From contig CM049308.1 of assembly GCA_026874595.1 (NCBI GenBank), positions 92,321,624 through 92,385,623 on the forward strand: a DNA stretch of 64,000 bases. The letters are read 5' to 3'. Of the stretch, positions 1 through 14,839 are shown piece after piece (position 1 is the stretch's first letter; each line of letters opens with the position of its first letter). Source of the stretch: Sipunculus nudus (lineage: Eukaryota > Annelida > Sipuncula > Golfingiida > Sipunculidae). The notes beneath the pieces are model-generated. The model saw only the letters and a list, made by a program, of their open reading frames with translations, was not told where the DNA came from and did not search any database. Both the position numbers and the translations under genes were made by a program.

Positions 1-708
1 CTCCCCTTATCTCATGAAAGAAAACATGTTCATTGATGAGAGTAACATTTCAAAGGGAATATTTTGTCTTGTTCAATACTTTCCTGAAAATTTATATACT
101 TTGTTGGTTGGTAGATAAAATTTATGAAAAAAAGATGGAAATCACTTCTAAGTCCCCGAGTCCAAATGGAACAATTAATTAATTAATTAATTTTTAAAAA
201 TTTTTTTTAGGGGGCGGGGGGGGGGGGGACAGCTTAAATTCCCTTGGTTCAAAGGCCTCCAGTATATACTTCAAAGGCGTCCAGTATATGGCGTGTACGA
301 CCTCGGTAATAAGGTCAAGGCATAGATAAAAAAAAATTTAAAAAAAAATTTGACCGACCACCCTCGTGGTAAAATTAACCACATTTAAACGAATGAAACG
401 TGGTTTAGCAACTGTCTAGGATACTTTAACTTATATTGTAAGATGTTATTCTGCTAAAATCTTTCAAATTTATACATGTTCTCAAATGAACTTATTTTTT
501 TTTATATAAATTTGTTTATTCTTTTATAGGAAGATAAATGTGGCGAACAAAATTTTTATCGTCAAAATTTTCCTTGATGCATAACCTTCTATTGACGTGG
601 TTTTGGCTTGCTTAATGTCTTTAAAGAGCTGTCAAGATGATTATTATACTTGATCTTGTTGTACGTAGAATATATCGTTTTTACTGACATTACTTTGATC
701 AATTTCAG
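1..708. other. Intron or upstream DNA of the receptor gene
   Basis: No coding segment recognised. Contains a T-rich stretch and a G-rich tract (about 211-228). A TM1-bearing exon was looked for and not found. Confidence 0.5.
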
Positions 709-777
709 CCCATCAAGTCAGCCAGTCCCATTTTTCTTCAAGTTATCAACGGCGGCGCTGTCCTCATGTGTATTCCT
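709..777 (+). CDS. GPR158-like receptor exon, TM2
   Basis: Acceptor AATTTCAG ends at 708 and the donor is GTGAGT at 778. The 23 codons begin PIKSASPIFLQ, typical of the intracellular loop 1/TM2 start of class C receptors. Phase is 0 at both ends. This is the first recognisable exon of the gene in the window. Confidence 0.75.
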
Positions 778-3700
778 GTGAGTATTATCTTCACGCCTAC
801 AAACACACACCCGCACACACTTACCCACCCATACACACCTACCCAACCAAACACACCAATAAACCTACCTATACCCCCCACCCCTCCCACACCCACCCAA
901 ACACCAACCCACACACACACGGGCTGGTTTACCCTCACATGTGCCAATTCATTTATCTTATTGTAATTAATTATACTTAAATCAATCTGACCATTCTGCT
1001 CTTAATAGTTAAATGTATAACAACGAGTTTTAAACGATTTATGACAAAAACTGCAAAAACTTTGAAATAGTAACACGGACTCTGTCCACAAATACGGAGT
1101 AATTCACAAGCGAGTCTCGTCTAGGTTTCCGGGGATTTCTTTTTTAATGAAGCTCTAACCATGGAGAGAATAATACATTTGGAAAGAGAGACATATAAAT
1201 TCATCTCCCCATAAATATAGTATATCCATTCCACACGTTGCTAAGAAAATAACTGAAAATGGCCTCTACTGTTGTCCCTATGGTAAAGAAAGCAGTCTTC
1301 AATTAACTGTTTAAAAGGAAATCTGCCGTGGCGTTTCCGTTTCCAGACTTCCTCTGCTGTCAACAAGACAATTATCCTGTCACGGTAGGGTACCGTTGCC
1401 ATGATACGCACGCTGTACCAAGGTCACTGTCGAGATTATTGTCAGTTTCCGGTGCAGGGTTTAAAAACACCGATCCCCTGGCTTGAAACTCTGAATGAAG
1501 ATCAGGAAAAGTCAAATATCGTGCAAAAGGACAATTGTATTCCGCTTCAATGTTTCAGACTTATAATGACCTTCGTGAATATGCAAGGCCTGGCCAATAA
1601 TCGATATTATAAAGTGTACCAAGAAAATAAAGGAGAACTTTTTGTCAATTTGCCATATTCCACTTTAAGCGAGATTTGAAGTTACGTCAGACTTAGTAAC
1701 AGTTCCTTTGGAAACCGGTGTAAACAGCCTTAAAACTGGTGCGTCCTTGCTCAAACTGAAATACCCGTTGGCATTTCCCAATCCTGTCACGACCTTGTGT
1801 TGACAAGAAAATTTGCTCAATTCTCAACCTCGCAACGATAAAATATCCATAGAAGGACATAAGTAAACCGCCTGCTACTTTCATTCTAATTTAGTGGCAT
1901 GTTTTAGCGGACAATGTGGCAGACAGAAGCTGAGGAGAGAGGAGGACATGGCGTCAACTTTATCTTGTGTGTCTCATTGTACCTGACAATAAGTAAACAT
2001 GAGCAATTAGTGAGATTTGTTGTTTTTAAATGCTTTGCTTGAGACTTTCAATATTACCGCGACGCAGTAATGATTTCTGTTAAGTGGTTTCAGAAGAGTA
2101 AACATGTTACTGGGTATTTCATGGTCGTTCATTGTTTATTGCATGTGCTTGTCAATCTGGTATAGCGGACGGTCCTCCACTAACCAAGGTCTTAATTAGA
2201 GCTTTGATGTGTAGGACTCGGGCCAGTTTATTACCGCACGTGTATTGTAGTCGACTCGGAAAAAGTCGACTATAACTTTAGTATAGAAAGCGGAAGTTTT
2301 GGGCTTGATTTACGTAGGCAAAATATCGGTGGTTTCATGTGGCGTGACGTAGCTCGATCACGATACCTACATTAAGACGTCAATACAAAAGGAGATGGTG
2401 GGTATACATGATCCCCACACACTTTTAGCATGGTCAGTGTAATCATCCCCTGCTATTCAGATAATTGTATTTACATATTTGAAATGAAATATATTAATAA
2501 ATTTGAATTACAGACTTTGGTTTCATTTCTGAGATAAATATGAAATATTATATATCTTAACCTGGTTCAGAATTAACCTTTACGGGAAACATAATACTTT
2601 ACTTTTTTAAACCGTATACTTACTTGTAATATATTTGTAATGTGTTACACGGATATAAAAAGGTAAAGTATAAGATAAATATAATCTGATATCATAAATG
2701 CTCTCCAAATGAACATGGTAAACTGACATACATAGTAAATATAATTCTAAAATAAGACTGGAAAGTCAAGTATTTAACAACGACCGGCAGACAGACATTT
2801 TACTCAACTTTTCGGCAACACTTTTGAGAAGGAAATATTTTGGTCTATTTATTGTGTTTCAGATGCTGCTGGGGTACGCGGAGCCCTCCGTTGTATTATG
2901 CGCGATAAAGCCGTGGCCACGTTACATCGGGTTCTTCCTTGCTTACGGCGCATTGTTACTCAAGACTTGGCGGTAGGTGTCGCCTGCTCTAGCACTCCAT
3001 TTTCATGATATTAGACATGCAAGCAATGGATTTTCCTACTACTCATACTATAATTTGAAAATTTGGGCGTGACACCCAAAAAGTGTTATTCATCTTTAAA
3101 CTTTTGTGATTCACATCCACTTGCCATCAAACTCTCCCAGCAGATAGATTCTCGCCTTGACCCTGTCTTCGGAGTACTTCATGGGGGGCGCCCTTTCCCG
3201 TACACACAAAACCCCGGATGTCACAGGTCGCATGTCGCATGAGTATACTGCTCGTCCTTGCATACCAGCATGTTGAAACTCTAGAGTGAGTGTCCTCTGC
3301 TAATTAGAAACATTATCTCTTTCCTAGCCATGTTCTACAGGGGTACTTAAACAGGATATTCATATATTCAGCTGTACAAGACTCCTCAGATATCCCTACC
3401 AAATTCTGTTCAATGTTAGGGTGAATTTATTTTTCACTTTTAATCTTGTCCACAATCCAGTCTCTCTTTCTCTGTCTCTCCCATATTTACACGGCATGTA
3501 TTGATTGAAGGATATATGATATGTTTTGTTAAAGCATGCATCAACTAATTAGCAAAGGCTTACTTGTTTGCGTTCCACAATTTCAAGTTGAGAGTTTACC
3601 CTGTAAATCCTAGTCAGCTCTGATCAAAGTTGATGATCATTATTTGACGTGTGTGTGTGATTTTTACTTAGTTTAATTCAAACCAGGTTTTTTCCATATA

Positions 3701-6233
3701 GGAATACAAATATTAGCTTAAATTATATCACATTGGATAGCACTGCATGTCAAAGGAGGTTAAGCAGGAGAACAACAGGGGTACCTCTCTCCTTCAGACG
3801 GTCGGGGTCCACTGGATGGAGTCAGAGTGTCGGGCTCGTCAAACAGATTTTAACAGGATTTACCTGACGGCATTAGATACACGATTTGCGATGCCTTATA
3901 TTGAAAGGAAACAATTGTGTGGAGGTTGGTGTCTGGATAAGGTGACAATGGCCTTTCCATGGCAGTGTGACAGCAGGCATTATATAGTGGTGGGACACCT
4001 TTGGTGGAAGATCGATCACATCCAGCAGGGAACGGATAACCGATAATGAGAGTCACGGATAACAGAGACAGAGAGTCACTTATAACAAAGAAAGAGAGTC
4101 ACGGATAACAGAGAAAGAGAGTCACGGATAACAGAGACAGAGAGTCACGGATAACAGACAGAGAGTCACGGATAACAGAGAAAGAGAGTCACGGATAACA
4201 GAGAAAGAGAGTCACGGATAACAGAGAAAGACTATCACGACAAGTATGGGAACTCCTAAATCGCATTCAGAAGTACCCTAGATAACCCCGATTTAATTCT
4301 TACCTTAATCGTCCATATCCCCCCTCCCCCCCCCCCCCAAGCCTTGTGTAAAGTCTTTGTGCACACTGCACAGGATTGTATTCACAAGGGAACGGCTCTG
4401 TTGGTAAGGGATAGTGGGTACAGAAATCCTTTCCCCAAAGTGCACAAGGCTTCAAAATACACCAGTGGCATAGGCATAAATGTAGTTAGGGATAAGAAAT
4501 AATCCATTACAACACGTTTGATCAAAATGTTTTACTTGAGCATGAAACATTTTGGTATAAGAACTTAACGGAATAAGCATGCACATGTTCAATGTATAAA
4601 CAGAAGGCTTTATCTTGAATTTTGAGAGATTTTGCTTTGAAGTTTGACAGTTAAGGCAAGTTTAACAGGCCATCCCATCATCCCTTCCTGGAAGAGGTTT
4701 ATTTTGAAATAAAAGGACCTCTGACAGAAGTTTGCCTTGTATATCCCCGACTTGGGTGTGTATGTCTAATTATGTGCAGCACCTTTTTTTATAATGTTAT
4801 AGTATAGAAGAGGCATTCTTCAAGATTTGCTAGTATTTGCAGGGATACGACCAAAATCACAATGGGTGTTTTATAACTGATCACTAAGGCCTGTATACGT
4901 GTACACATATTGATAATGCTGGTTGATATGAATACGATTTCCAATTCCGTGATATAAATAATTACTGTCCTATCTGTACACTTTTCTGATCTTTCCAAAT
5001 ACCACGCCTCGGTCTGATAGGATTACATCAGCCTTTAATACAGTGCAGTAACCATATATGTTTATACGTCCCTGTGTCTGTAAGCATTGATTCCTAATAA
5101 AAGGAAACGACTCACTAAAAGATATGTTTCTAAATGCGTTACAAGCACGAGCATAACTGTAGAACTTGCGGCAAAGAGGTCATGGAGTACTTTAATACTG
5201 ACAGCAGCACAACAGTCTCAACAGTGCATGGTCCCCCGTAGGATCCCTGTTTTTACCAAAGGGTTACATAACAGGTCCAGGGCATCCCACCCAGTTCTAG
5301 ATAATGCCCGCACTATGTCACCGGGAAGTGTCCACTTGACCAGGAATGGTAAGAAATTGAGAAACAAGTGTCCAATTCGTGTAGATCTTTGGTTTTTTTT
5401 GCTAGTTTTGAGCAAACTTTCATGTGCTTTACATTCATTTTATCATATATACCTGCATGAATGAAAATACATATTTTCAGAGTAGCCACTATATTCCGGG
5501 TCAAATCCGCCAAGAGACTGAACCTGTCTGACCGAGTGCTCGCCCGACGATTCATACCTATCGCCTGCTGTACAGTTGCTTATCTTGCCGCCTGGACCGC
5601 GACTACAGTGCCCTCTATCGAGTGGAGAAAAACCAGGGATGATTTAAAGTTCCTGGATTGTCCTGACAGTTACTGGTCTTATATCGCTCAAGCAGGTACA
5701 CCCTTCTGCTTTTCTGTATTTTATTTCTTTATTTAATACAAAAGAGATATATCAGTTTTATAGGCGAACGAATTGTCATATATTCAATAATTCTTGCTGA
5801 ACAATAGCACACAGCATTTAATGTAAATCACCTTTACTTTGGCCATATTCAAGACCAACATGCAACCAAAAAATGGTGGCATGGAACTGGTAGTCGTTTT
5901 ATGCTATAGGCTTCTTATGCTCAGCATGATAAAACAGTGACGTCATGGCAAAATGATTCTGTCACATTGTTCGTTAGGAATGAGTTTACTTTACTACTTT
6001 AGAAACGATATTGTATCATGTCAGCTAACTTGATCGTTAATCAATAAAATCCAGCTGCAAAATTTTTCCTTTTTTTTTCAAAAGAAAAAACTGCTTCTAC
6101 AAACTGGTTCCTCATTTTTTAAGTGCAGGCACTTTTATAGTTTATGTGATGGGACAAGAGTAAACTCAGCCGAAGCATTGTAAGGCAAATAAAATGTGCC
6201 GTATCTATCTGTCATTCTATATATCTATCTATC

Positions 6234-6282
<49 letters not shown>

Positions 6283-6551
6283 ATCTACAGGTATCCTGCA
6301 ATAAACAACTACTAGATTGCTCTATGGTATTTCACCAGAGCTTCATAATTATATAAATAAAGAGGAATCAAGTTTCGTCAGACATTTTAACGACTACGTA
6401 ATTATTTGCAAAATGTTGTTGCACTCCTCCGGTAAGACTGTCTGATTGAAATGAAATGAACCAGTCCATTTCAATCAGATAAACTTACCTGAGGAGTGCA
6501 AAAACTGTTGCACGAAACGATGTAGTCGTAAAAATGTCTGACGAAACTTGA

Positions 6552-6636
<85 letters not shown>

Positions 6637-9600
6637 GAAAGAATGGTATGGGACATGTGGAAATTTTATTTGAACTGCCAGGCATAAGCTGTTTCTCTGC
6701 TTGCATCCCAACGATTCTCAACATATTTACTTAACCTGGGCGTGGTGCTAATTAAACTCACTGGTGGCGATTTTGACAATGACACATCACCCACGGGTAT
6801 AAGAATGCGTATTGTTCCTGGTACAAACTATTCAAATACTCGCTAATTGGACACTGCGAAATCTGGCGAGCGATGCTTGGTTTCATTTATGCTTTCATTA
6901 CATGAAGTCATCCGCTCGGTCCCGCGGCTTGATGTGACTTAATTAGTCTCTATTCGTATCTGTGTTAATTAATGACGGGTAAGATGGGACAGCGAGGATA
7001 ATGTCAGCGTATATTTTAATGAAATTTTACAACTGCACAACTTTGTAATCAGGCGTTCCCCGTCAGCATAAAATGCGGCCTATATATAAAGCTATTTAAT
7101 GCCAAGGGTCAACAGGGACAAAGTTAATTTTCATGTTAAGGTTGATAAAAAATATATATAAAAATTGCACAAATATAACAGAATGTTTGCAGAATCCAAC
7201 CAGAACTATACACTATATGGTGTATAGTCTTGATATGAGTGATTGATGAAATACGATTACTAACTCATGTTCATACAAAATAGTTTTTCTACCTGTGATG
7301 GAAAGATATCTTTAAATTTACACAAATCCAGAACTATGACTGCACATTTACCATTTACAACTGCACAAATAAGGCGAACTGCACATTAAAATATCCCCTG
7401 ATAATGCCCGCGGACTCAAATATGTACAATAGAGGCCCGGCGATTATTTGAGAGTTAACTGTATTACAAATCAAGAGCAGTAGTTGAACCAAAACATATT
7501 TTTTATAAATTCCTAGAACTATAACTATCCTGCCATTTGATATTTATACATCGCATTGTCTGTCCGTCGTCCTTGTGCTAGCAGTATTCTCAGCGATGGT
7601 TAAAAGGAATATCATAAAAAATTGTGTTTTTGTAAAATTTCACCAGTGCACCTAAATAATTGTTTGATGGTATCACGCCAATTTTCAACCTATATAACAA
7701 TATTATTCCTTTAACTGAATCCTTTTAAAATAAGGGTCAGTATAAAAATAGTCAGTCATGATCTGTGAGACAGAGTACTGATAAAGGATTATATTTCAGG
7801 TGAGGCTTGTTTCTTGCTGTGGGGAGCCTACCTGTCGTTTATAGTGAGGAAGGCTCCATCACACTTCAACGAGAGCAAATACATCACCTGGGCAATATAT
7901 AACGACATCATCCTCGGTAACTTCATCATCATCATCAGGTTAGTTCAGTTGGTGTCTATCCTAATGAGCGAGGTTTTGATGGGGGCGTGGCTCCTGGACG
8001 TAAATTAAAGGTGCGCTCTGGCGTGGACCAGATGGGCGCGTCGGCCTATCGACAGCTAAGACAGCTTGGTGCAGATTGGAAGGGGCATGGCCTAGGAGTC
8101 AGACTGACGCAATATTTCTACTATTTGTTGTCGTTGTAATATAGCTGTGTTTCATACATACCTGCCCAAATTTTGATAGTTCCTGCATATGGGCAGGAGA
8201 GACTTGCTTAAACACTATTTAAAATGCCGGGAATGTGGTGCCACATGTATACCATTTGAGAACTATATTAATCAATTTCTCCTCAAGTCTCTTGATGTCT
8301 CGAGGGGACAAATTGTGGAGAATGCACAGTTCCCATAGCATCTGATTTCACAATATTCTATCTGCGGAAAAAACATTATCTTCGCATGATAAAAAGGTTA
8401 AAATCCTTTATTATAAAAAAAAAAAAATAGAAAGTCACATATTATTGGCTCTTTTATTAATTTGATCATGATACCCTTCAGTCCGATCCTGTCATATTAC
8501 ATTTGGTCCATTTTCCGCTCACAACTAGATATATGTGATATCGTTGAACAGAAGTCCAAATATAAAGTAGTAAATAAAAACCTCTAACTATTACGTCGTT
8601 ATATGTTCTCTGAATGCAATAATATTATATATTTTGATTGAAGATAATTGAATTGGGTCGGTGACCGACGCCGATCTTGGGTATGCACATCTCCACCAAG
8701 CTGTTGTAAAGTGCTATGTATATAGTTCTTTGGATGTCAGTTGTGCGAAAACTTCGGCCAGCTCCTATATGTTTCTGTGTTTCGTATGTTAGTTTGTAAC
8801 CAAAATATCACGGCTATAGACACAATGAACATGAAGCCGCAGTTATTAAGATTAAAATGATGTGTTCATGTTTTGTATCTGCCTTCATTTGGATGCAAAA
8901 TCACTTTCAACTTTTGTCTATTGCTTAATTGAATCAATTTCAAGTTTCTAGTAGCGTAGTTATGTAACCAGGGGCGGAACTAGGATTAAGGAAAAGTAGG
9001 GGTCCAACCCAGAAGGACTAATGACAAAACTCCAAATAAAAGTTCCCCTCCCCCCCCCCCCCACCCCCGTACGGAAAGAAGGGGGGGGGGGGGGGGGAGG
9101 GAGGGGTCCAGGCCGCAAAAATTGGTCTGAAACACTTTAAAAAGCTTGCGGCTGCTGAAAAAAAGGGGGGGGGGGGGGTCTGGACCCTCCCCTGAATCCA
9201 CTTCTGGTAACAGATAACCCGTATAATTATAAGTAACTTAAGATATAATAATTGTGTTCTAACGTGCAAAGTAAATCAGTACAGTAATTTTATTAGGAAA
9301 TAAAATAAATTGTGATGCACGATTTGTTGTTACGAGAAAAACTGTAAATTTATTTTATAGAATGTTCATCGCGGTACACGAGGGACCTGACATCCTATAT
9401 TTAGTGGACTACTTGTACCTACAGGTCTCCGTCACCAGTACTGTTCTTCTCATCTATGTACCGAAGGTAAACGAGTCTCTCATTACGGTCCATTTATTAC
9501 ACGTATACAGTGTAAACCTTGTCTGGAAAACAACAGTGTAGAGAATGTATAATGGTTAACAATAATACATGCACACATACATACGCACATACATATATAC

Positions 9601-9668
9601 ATACATACGCATGCAGTGTAACCATGGTTTGAATAACAAGTATAAAGACTTTATTTTGGCTGAAAATA

Positions 9669-9713
<45 letters not shown>

Positions 9714-12088
9714 GGCTTCGGAACCGGGGGGGGGGGGGCGAGGGGGGCGCGCGCCCCCCCCCCCCCCCCCCCCACTTTTTGGTCCCAGGGGGGCACAAGG
9801 GGGCAGAACTTCTGTAGAAGAACCCATGCATTTCCATTGCTCATGAGTCAACAAGATTTGTACTTAACTTTGCATTGAAAAAAATACTGGGATGAGCAGT
9901 GCCATTGGTGGGGGGAGGGGGGGGGGGGTATATTATGATATTATGTGTCCTGTTGGAAATATAATACTCTACAGAGAGGCTGAGACTCCCGGGACCTACT
10001 GGTCATCAAGACTGCATGTTGCATCTAGGGTGCTTACGCTGGTCAGGCAGATAATAAACTGGATGTACTTCCAGTGTTGACTTAATCGCTCATGGCTACA
10101 TTTTTGGCGGCATAGGTGGTAGTACCCTCACCTCCTCCCCCACTTTTGTCATTGACCAAGATTCCCGTACTATATAAAAAAATTACACTTGCTATGCTAA
10201 AAAAATGCATACATAAACCATAAAAAAGGGAGCAGGCAGGCAGTGTCAATGCTTCCAAGGCTTCACTGTCCACCATCAAAACCATGGGATATAAATTGAT
10301 CACAGTGTTACTATAGTCAGGTCAGAGCCTCTGAGGTTGCCACTGCATGCTGAGAACCTGGGTCCTGACACCCTGAAGTGTGAGACTGTCCAGATCATGT
10401 ATGAAAGGCATCTTTGCTATTCATAAACCGTCTTGCTGGTCAGTTGCAGTCACATTTACTGTCTGAATTTGAAGCTTGAAAGACCTGTCTACAGTCAGTG
10501 TGTATAGTGTTTTAATGACATTTAGCAAAAAGCAGAAGGTATCTAACTTCTTTGTCAAATCTCAAGATTCTACCTATAACCCAGTGAGGTATGTAAAATC
10601 ATATTTTGTTCCTTTAAGTTTCTAAATAAATAAGCTATTAGTAAACTATAAGTTTTTAGCTCAGCTGACTGTAAGTCATCTGAGCTATATAAGCAGCTAT
10701 GGCCTTAAAGCTGTCCTATGTTCTGCCACCAATTCCAGACGCTTGCAGTAACTCATTGAGACAAATCAGAACCCTGAGCTCTGAGACCTGTGAAGCTCAG
10801 ATTAAATAGCGTCTGACTATATATCCGGGGGGGGGGGGGGGGGGAGGGGGGCAAGAGAGAGAAGAATACATTTGATTTCTAAATTTTCTACTCAAAGTAT
10901 AACATATGTCTGAAATAACATTTGTCACTGCTGTGCATGATACTGGAGTTGCAACAAAATGTGTGCAAGTATCATGTTTATTTAAATTTAAATGAGTGAT
11001 TTTACGCGATGATTTGGCCCTCCTACTTTTCATGTAGGCAAACTTAATTGAATGTTTTTGGGAAAACTTGACTTCACCAGACTGGCTTAAATAGTTTTCT
11101 TTTATTCAGCTCTTAAAATCAGTAACAAATTCACTCTAATTCTCTCCAATAATAATTACCTCCTCTGTTTGTGCCCTCAGCACTTGGAGTACCATATATT
11201 GGTCTACTCTATATATATACCAGCATAGGCTTTAGCCCCCCCCCCCCCCCCACACACACACACATACACCATTTTTGGCCTAGTGGTGGAGTTAGATTTG
11301 ATCTTTCTGTGTGAAATTATGTAAGTTCCATTATTTGGATGGGAAATCCATCGTATTTCTTCTCAGTCTACATGCCTGAGAAACAACTACATACGTGAAA
11401 ACAACTGTAACTTAATTTTTTAATTGAGTGTGTAAGTAATATAGGTTATTACTGTGTAATTTTTACAGATAAGGGAATTGAATATAATCTAATTCATTTT
11501 AGTGAGAACAGTTGGAAATTTAGATTACTTGTATGCATAATTAATTTTTAAACTGATAACCTTATAGACAGGTCTGCGTTGGAATATATCAATATTTTTT
11601 TTGTATTGCTCAATGTTTAATTATATATGACTGACATGTGTTCAGCTTTCTGTAAATTAATTGTTCATGGTAATATTTATTTTATAATTACAACTTAAAC
11701 TTGAAGTAAGTTTGAAAATGTTATATATCCTTTGCCTATGTGTTTCGTACTTTATACTTTACACACCAATGGTGGAGTAAAATGAAAATCCCAGTAACGG
11801 ATCTGAAGTTTTTATTAAGATTTGACGAAGACTATATTATGGTATAAATATTATCAATTTGGCACACATGATTCTGTAAATTAAATATTTAATCATTTTT
11901 GTGTGATGCAGCATGTGATTAAAAATAGGAAATTGGTCAAAATACTGCACTGAAAATGCACTTTTTATGTTTTATTTTTTCAAAATTTTCAAAACTGTGG
12001 GAGGGGGATCCACACCCACCCCATTTCGGGCACTTACATTTGCAGAATATACCCCTCACTTCACTTTTAAAAAGCTAAAAAAACTATG

Positions 12089-12122
<34 letters not shown>

Positions 12123-12827
12123 GTATATATATTATATACAAACACCCATATATATATAATACATATATATATATATATTTATATATATGTAATATATGTA
12201 CTTGGCCTATATATGTAATATGCTGTATAGTGCTATAAAGTGTAGCAAACACACCTGTCTCTGCTAAACAAGGTACTTCCATTTTATTAACATCCTTCAT
12301 GAGTTCAATTCTTATTCTTGGCTATCTGTTTCACCGTGGAATTTTCTTTCATGAATTTCTCGAGTTATATATGCTTCATGCACATGGATGCTTCTACAAG
12401 TTGTCCCGGAGTTTATTTGGGTAAGCATTTTCCAGTGGCGCCCTCTATCACACACAAACAGAACTACAAATGACACCTGGTCGTGGTCATGTGGGCCATG
12501 TGTATCTTTATTCCACAGATTTACCAGTTGTACCAGTCCAGACGGAATGGGGACAAGTGGCCTTCTGGGTCGTCTGCTAACAATCCCCCGGACGCTGCTG
12601 GTACCGTTTCCAGTGTACAAGTGGGACCAATGCGCCCCGGGCGCCAGGAAAAACACTCACAGACAGACCTGCTCATGGTAATTGAGAATATTTCAAATTT
12701 TGTTCTGCTGCTATAATAAAATAAAAAACAAATGAGAGTAAGTACTCGAAACATTTAACTTTTAATGGTTAACGTTACCTCTGCAGCATTTATATAGTGG
12801 GAAAGAGTATTCTATTTATTGTTTTGT

Positions 12828-12905
<78 letters not shown>

Positions 12906-14594
12906 TAACTCGTAAAGATATTCTGTAAGTTTAAGGAAACATATGGAAACATTAGACGAAGGTATAAATAGTATAGTAGACTGGACAGTATTCACATTAA
13001 AAACTAGGATAGTATTTTTGAAAATCCTGCTAACGGCCGGTGTTCATGCTTTGTGATATATTTATTATTATAATATGATTATTCTCTCCATATAAGACGT
13101 TAAAAAACAAATGAGTGAGTGAGTGAATGAACAAATAAATGAGTAGATGAATGCATAAAAAAGTAATAATAAGTAATGATATTAACAATAATTATGATAT
13201 AATAATAATAATAATAATTATTATTATTATTATTATTATATCATAATTATTGTTATTATCATTACTTATTATGCCTCACCTACAGCCTGCCGTGCCTCAC
13301 CTACAGCCTTCCGTGCCTTATAGAGCCTGCCCTGCCTCACTTATATAAGCTGCCATGTCTCACTTATGTAGCATGCCATGCCTCACCTTACCTATAGCCT
13401 TCCGTGCCTCACCTACAGCCTTCCGTGCCTTACCTACAGCCTTCCGTGCCTTACCTATAGCCTTCCGTGCCTTACCTACAGCCTTCCGTGCCTCACCTAC
13501 AGCCTGCCCTGCCTTACCTACAGCCTTCCGTGCCTTACCTATAGCCTTCCGTGCCTTACCTACAGCCTTCCGTGCCATACCTATAGCCTTCCGTGCCTTA
13601 CCTATAGCCTTCCGTGCCTTACCTACAGCCTTCCGTGCCTCACCTACAGCCTGCCCTGCCTTACCTACAGCCTGTCATACGTCACCTTCATCCTGCCGTG
13701 CCTCACCTATATAGCCTTTCCTGTCTCACCATTATGGTCTCCGTACCTCACCTATATAGGCTGCTCTGCTTCATCTATAACCTTTCGTGCCTCACCTTTG
13801 GCCTTCCGTGCTTCATCTAGAGGCTGCCCCGCCTCACCATTATGGCTTCGAAACCTCATCTTAAGCCTTCCATGCATTACCTACAGCCTGCCGTGCGTCA
13901 ACTTCATCCTGCCGTGCCTCACCTATATAGCCTTCTCTGTCTCACCTAGGGCCTGTCCTGCCTCACCTTTATGGTCTCCGTGCCTAACCTATATAGGCTG
14001 CCCTGCCTCATCTATAACATTTCGTGCCTCACTCACAGCCTGCCGTCCAATGTGACCGGCCTTGTAGCCATAAGCAGATCCGCAAGGACACCGCCAATTT
14101 ACAGATGTCTTCTTCCTGTTGTCGCGTGATTTGTTCTCTTAAATAACAGTCCTCTTATTATCACATGCACATACCATTATTGTAACAAGATAGAATTTCA
14201 GATGATTATCCTTGTTTTTTTTCTGGAGGACTCTCAGTTCATCACGATTCTTTTTTCCAGTCTGCGAATTATATACTGAACATCGTGATCATTTGAATGA
14301 TTTAGGTTAACAACCACATGATCCTGGAATTAACACACGACAACATAATTATTACAATTAACTTCTGTACAGTAAGGAACGCCCACGAGGTTAGCTTGGG
14401 CAACCACGAGACACAGATTTTCCTAGAAATTGATGCACTAAGGGTTCCAATGACGTCATTCACTGGTTCCAAGAACTGTTTAATTATTTTACCCGCGGAC
14501 GGTCCAGTCGCAGGGATGAAAATCGATGCGTTATGCAAAGAACCTAAAGAGCATTAGATAAATATTAGCAATAGCATTGGCAATGATCAATGCA

Positions 14595-14643
<49 letters not shown>

Positions 14644-14793
14644 TAGATTGAGTTGGGAACTCCATTAAGTATTATGATGAAAGACGGTTTTAAAATAATT
14701 AGAACATTAAATAATAATATATAAAATTAACCCAGGACATTTTCTATATAACAAACAGTTCGTTTTTTTCAGTTCAGAATACGAGTTAAGACA

Positions 14794-14839
<46 letters not shown>

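Noticed and set aside
1401-1679. 92-codon + frame in the first receptor intron
   Set aside because: No family resemblance and no fitting splice sites; lies between two in-phase receptor exons.
7200-7226. Short palindrome around ACTATACACTATATGGTG
   Set aside because: About 12-bp arms in AT-rich DNA; expected by chance and without context.
13355-14055. Long open frames (up to 225 codons) over the 21-bp minisatellite
   Set aside because: Seven-residue periodic Leu/Thr/Tyr or Phe/Arg/Ala peptides on both strands follow from a 21-bp repeat; no start, splice or domain support.
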